Origin: Pleionea sp052032335 | GTDB taxonomy: Bacteria > Pseudomonadota > Gammaproteobacteria > Enterobacterales > Kangiellaceae | NCBI GenBank assembly: GCA_052032335.1 | Contig: JBPEWV010000163.1 | Coordinates: 1 to 6,594 of the forward strand | Direction: 5' to 3' | DNA: 6,594 bases | Shown: positions 5,132 through 6,594 of the stretch, one piece after another | Numbering within the stretch: position 1 is the first letter of the stretch | Layout: each line of letters starts with the position of its first letter | The notes under the pieces: model-generated | Seen by the model: the letters and a program-made list of their open reading frames with translations, nothing else | What the model was told of the DNA's origin: nothing | Database searches by the model: none | Made by a program: the position numbers and the translations under genes

Positions 5132-6594
5132 GTTACGTCTGCTAACGCGACTGGCACTGGCCATATTGCTGGCGGGTTCCCTATTTGGTGCGGTTGCTGC
5201 GTACAGTTTATTTCACATTACGTTAAACAACGAGATAGATGAGGCCAATTTATCGATTGAACAATTGTTCAATACCATTTCGCCGACTGCTTCGATCGCG
5301 GCTTATTTTGAAGATCCCGAACTGGCCAATGAAGTCGTCAACGGTTTAGAAACTAACGACTCGGTTGATCGCGTCGTTTTTGAAGCTGGCAAGTTGTTGA
5401 GCGGAGACAATAGCCTGGCGTCTCAAGCCGTTCTGACCTTTGAGGTTGAACATCCCTTCCTTGACGATTCCAAAGTGGGCAAGATCAAAATTTTCCCCGA
5501 CTTTGGTAACATCCGACGCAATGCGGTTGATATCGCTTATAACAATGCCCTTACCTTAATGGTCATGGTATTGGCGATGACTGTATTGGTTATCGTCATC
5601 TGTTATTGGTTAATCACCCGGCCGATGGTTGCGACCGGTCAAGCATTGCATCATATCACGCCTGGTACTAACTCTCGGCTAAACACACCTAAGTCGCATG
5701 AGTTCAGTGAAATTGGGCAACTGGTCGACGATGTTAATCAACTGCTCGAAAAAGCCGAGTTACAATTAATTAAAGAGCGCGAATTACGTAATCAGATTGA
5801 AAAGCTGGAACAACGATTTCGCCTGTTGTTTGAAAACTCGGTGGCGCCGATTGTGTTGCTCAACGAGCGAGGTGATCTGGTTTTAAAAAACAGCGCGTAC
5901 GTTCGATTAATTCAACATCTAACGGGCGACGATTCGCTGAATCAAGGTGAACTACTCAGTACGTTATTTGTTGACCGTGAGGATTACGAATCTTCCATGC
6001 ATCAGCAACTTGATACTGGCGATTTAGCAACGGGTGAATATCGACTGAAAACACAAAACGATGCGACCATCTGGATGCAGGTGGTTATTACAAAAATTTA
6101 CTCCGATGATTTTCAGTCGTATTTTCAGGTGACGATGCACGATATTACCAAACGTCGACAGCAACTCGACGCTTTGAGTATTCAAGCGCACGTCGATGCG
6201 TTAACGGGCTTACGCAATCGCGCTGCTGCAGAAAAACAGATTCTTGAAAAGATTCATCAATCGACGCCATTTGCTTTGGTGTTGATCGATTTGAACGGAT
6301 TTAAACAAGTGAATGACGTTTACGGGCATGATGCTGGAGACGAGGTATTGCAATACGTTGCTGGGTTGATGCAAAAGGCCATTCGAAAGAACGATTTGGC
6401 CAGCCGCTGGGGCGGTGACGAGTTTGTTTATCTATTGGACGACATTGATAAAGAAGCGGTGAATCGAATTCTGATTGATTTTCGGACTGAACTCATTAAG
6501 CCCATCGCTATCAAGCAGGCGAGTGTCGAAGTTAACATAGGGGCCAGTATGGGGGTGGCGTTTTATCCACAAACCAGCCATGAAATGGAGTCTC
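5124..6594 (+). CDS. Membrane-bound diguanylate cyclase: periplasmic sensor-HAMP-PAS-GGDEF, C-terminus cut by window edge
   Basis: Makes the second messenger c-di-GMP from two GTP. The visible 490 residues contain: TM1 (about 7-30), a periplasmic sensor (31-141, with IEQLFNTISPTASIAAYFED resembling CHASE8-type sensors), TM2 (142-165), HAMP (166-213; EIGQLVDDVNQLL), a coiled linker (205-230), PAS (about 226-342) and GGDEF (from D358). Catalytic parts look intact: DALTGLRNR (358-366), D389, N397-D398, GHDAGD (401-406) and GGDEF (430-434). The inhibitory I-site R421-x-x-D424 lies exactly five residues before GGDEF. At least about 25 residues of GGDEF are missing; an EAL domain beyond the edge cannot be excluded. 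Start: GTG at 5124 overlaps the previous stop by 8 nt, with no clear ribosome site, pointing to coupled translation; TTG at 5121 is possible. An in-frame stop at 5103 excludes earlier starts. Confidence 0.93.
   Translation, partial: MSKLRLLTRLALAILLAGSLFGAVAAYSLFHITLNNEIDEANLSIEQLFNTISPTASIAAYFEDPELANEVVNGLETNDSVDRVVFEAGKLLSGDNSLASQAVLTFEVEHPFLDDSKVGKIKIFPDFGNIRRNAVDIAYNNALTLMVMVLAMTVLVIVICYWLITRPMVATGQALHHITPGTNSRLNTPKSHEFSEIGQLVDDVNQLLEKAELQLIKERELRNQIEKLEQRFRLLFENSVAPIVLLNERGDLVLKNSAYVRLIQHLTGDDSLNQGELLSTLFVDREDYESSMHQQLDTGDLATGEYRLKTQNDATIWMQVVITKIYSDDFQSYFQVTMHDITKRRQQLDALSIQAHVDALTGLRNRAAAEKQILEKIHQSTPFALVLIDLNGFKQVNDVYGHDAGDEVLQYVAGLMQKAIRKNDLASRWGGDEFVYLLDDIDKEAVNRILIDFRTELIKPIAIKQASVEVNIGASMGVAFYPQTSHEMES

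Overview
The window looks like chromosomal DNA of a Gram-negative, probably marine or aquatic, gammaproteobacterium. It has mid-range GC, an outer-membrane beta-barrel ending in Phe, an YnbA/YnbB-type gene pair and an inner-membrane GGDEF protein. The genus cannot be fixed from sequence alone. There is no sign of mobile elements, tRNA, rRNA or CRISPR. Genes run off both edges: the left gene loses its C-terminus and the right gene loses its C-terminus.

Left block (1-1160, minus strand): a two-gene phospholipid-type operon. An YnbA-like CDP-alcohol phosphatidyltransferase is followed, with an 8-nt overlap, by an YnbB-like CdsA-family cytidylyltransferase that continues beyond base 1. One would make an activated CDP-lipid and the other would use it to put a head group on a lipid. 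The YnbA-like protein carries an Asn-substituted form of the CDP-alcohol phosphotransferase motif. A 119-bp region with two dyads and a strong-looking promoter separates this operon from a divergent XRE-type regulator (1280-2011, plus), which may start on a nearly leaderless transcript.

Middle block (2024-3237): a LysE/RhtB-family exporter (minus strand, convergent with the regulator, only 12 nt between stops), then a divergent small soluble protein of unknown function (2833-3237) with a hairpin directly before its ribosome binding site.

Right block (3468-6594, plus strand): the most interesting part, a tightly packed three-gene operon. It encodes a 408-aa porin-like outer-membrane barrel, a 144-aa secreted protein resembling one piece of a phosphate-type periplasmic binding protein, and a membrane diguanylate cyclase with a periplasmic sensor region, HAMP, PAS and an intact GGDEF domain with an I-site. 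Gene spacing is 2 nt and then an 8-nt overlap. The layout places one product in each envelope layer, so I infer an outer membrane-periplasm-inner membrane signalling unit that controls c-di-GMP. The arrangement recalls YfiB-YfiR-YfiN but uses different protein families in the first two slots. A candidate promoter with two overlapping dyads lies just upstream.
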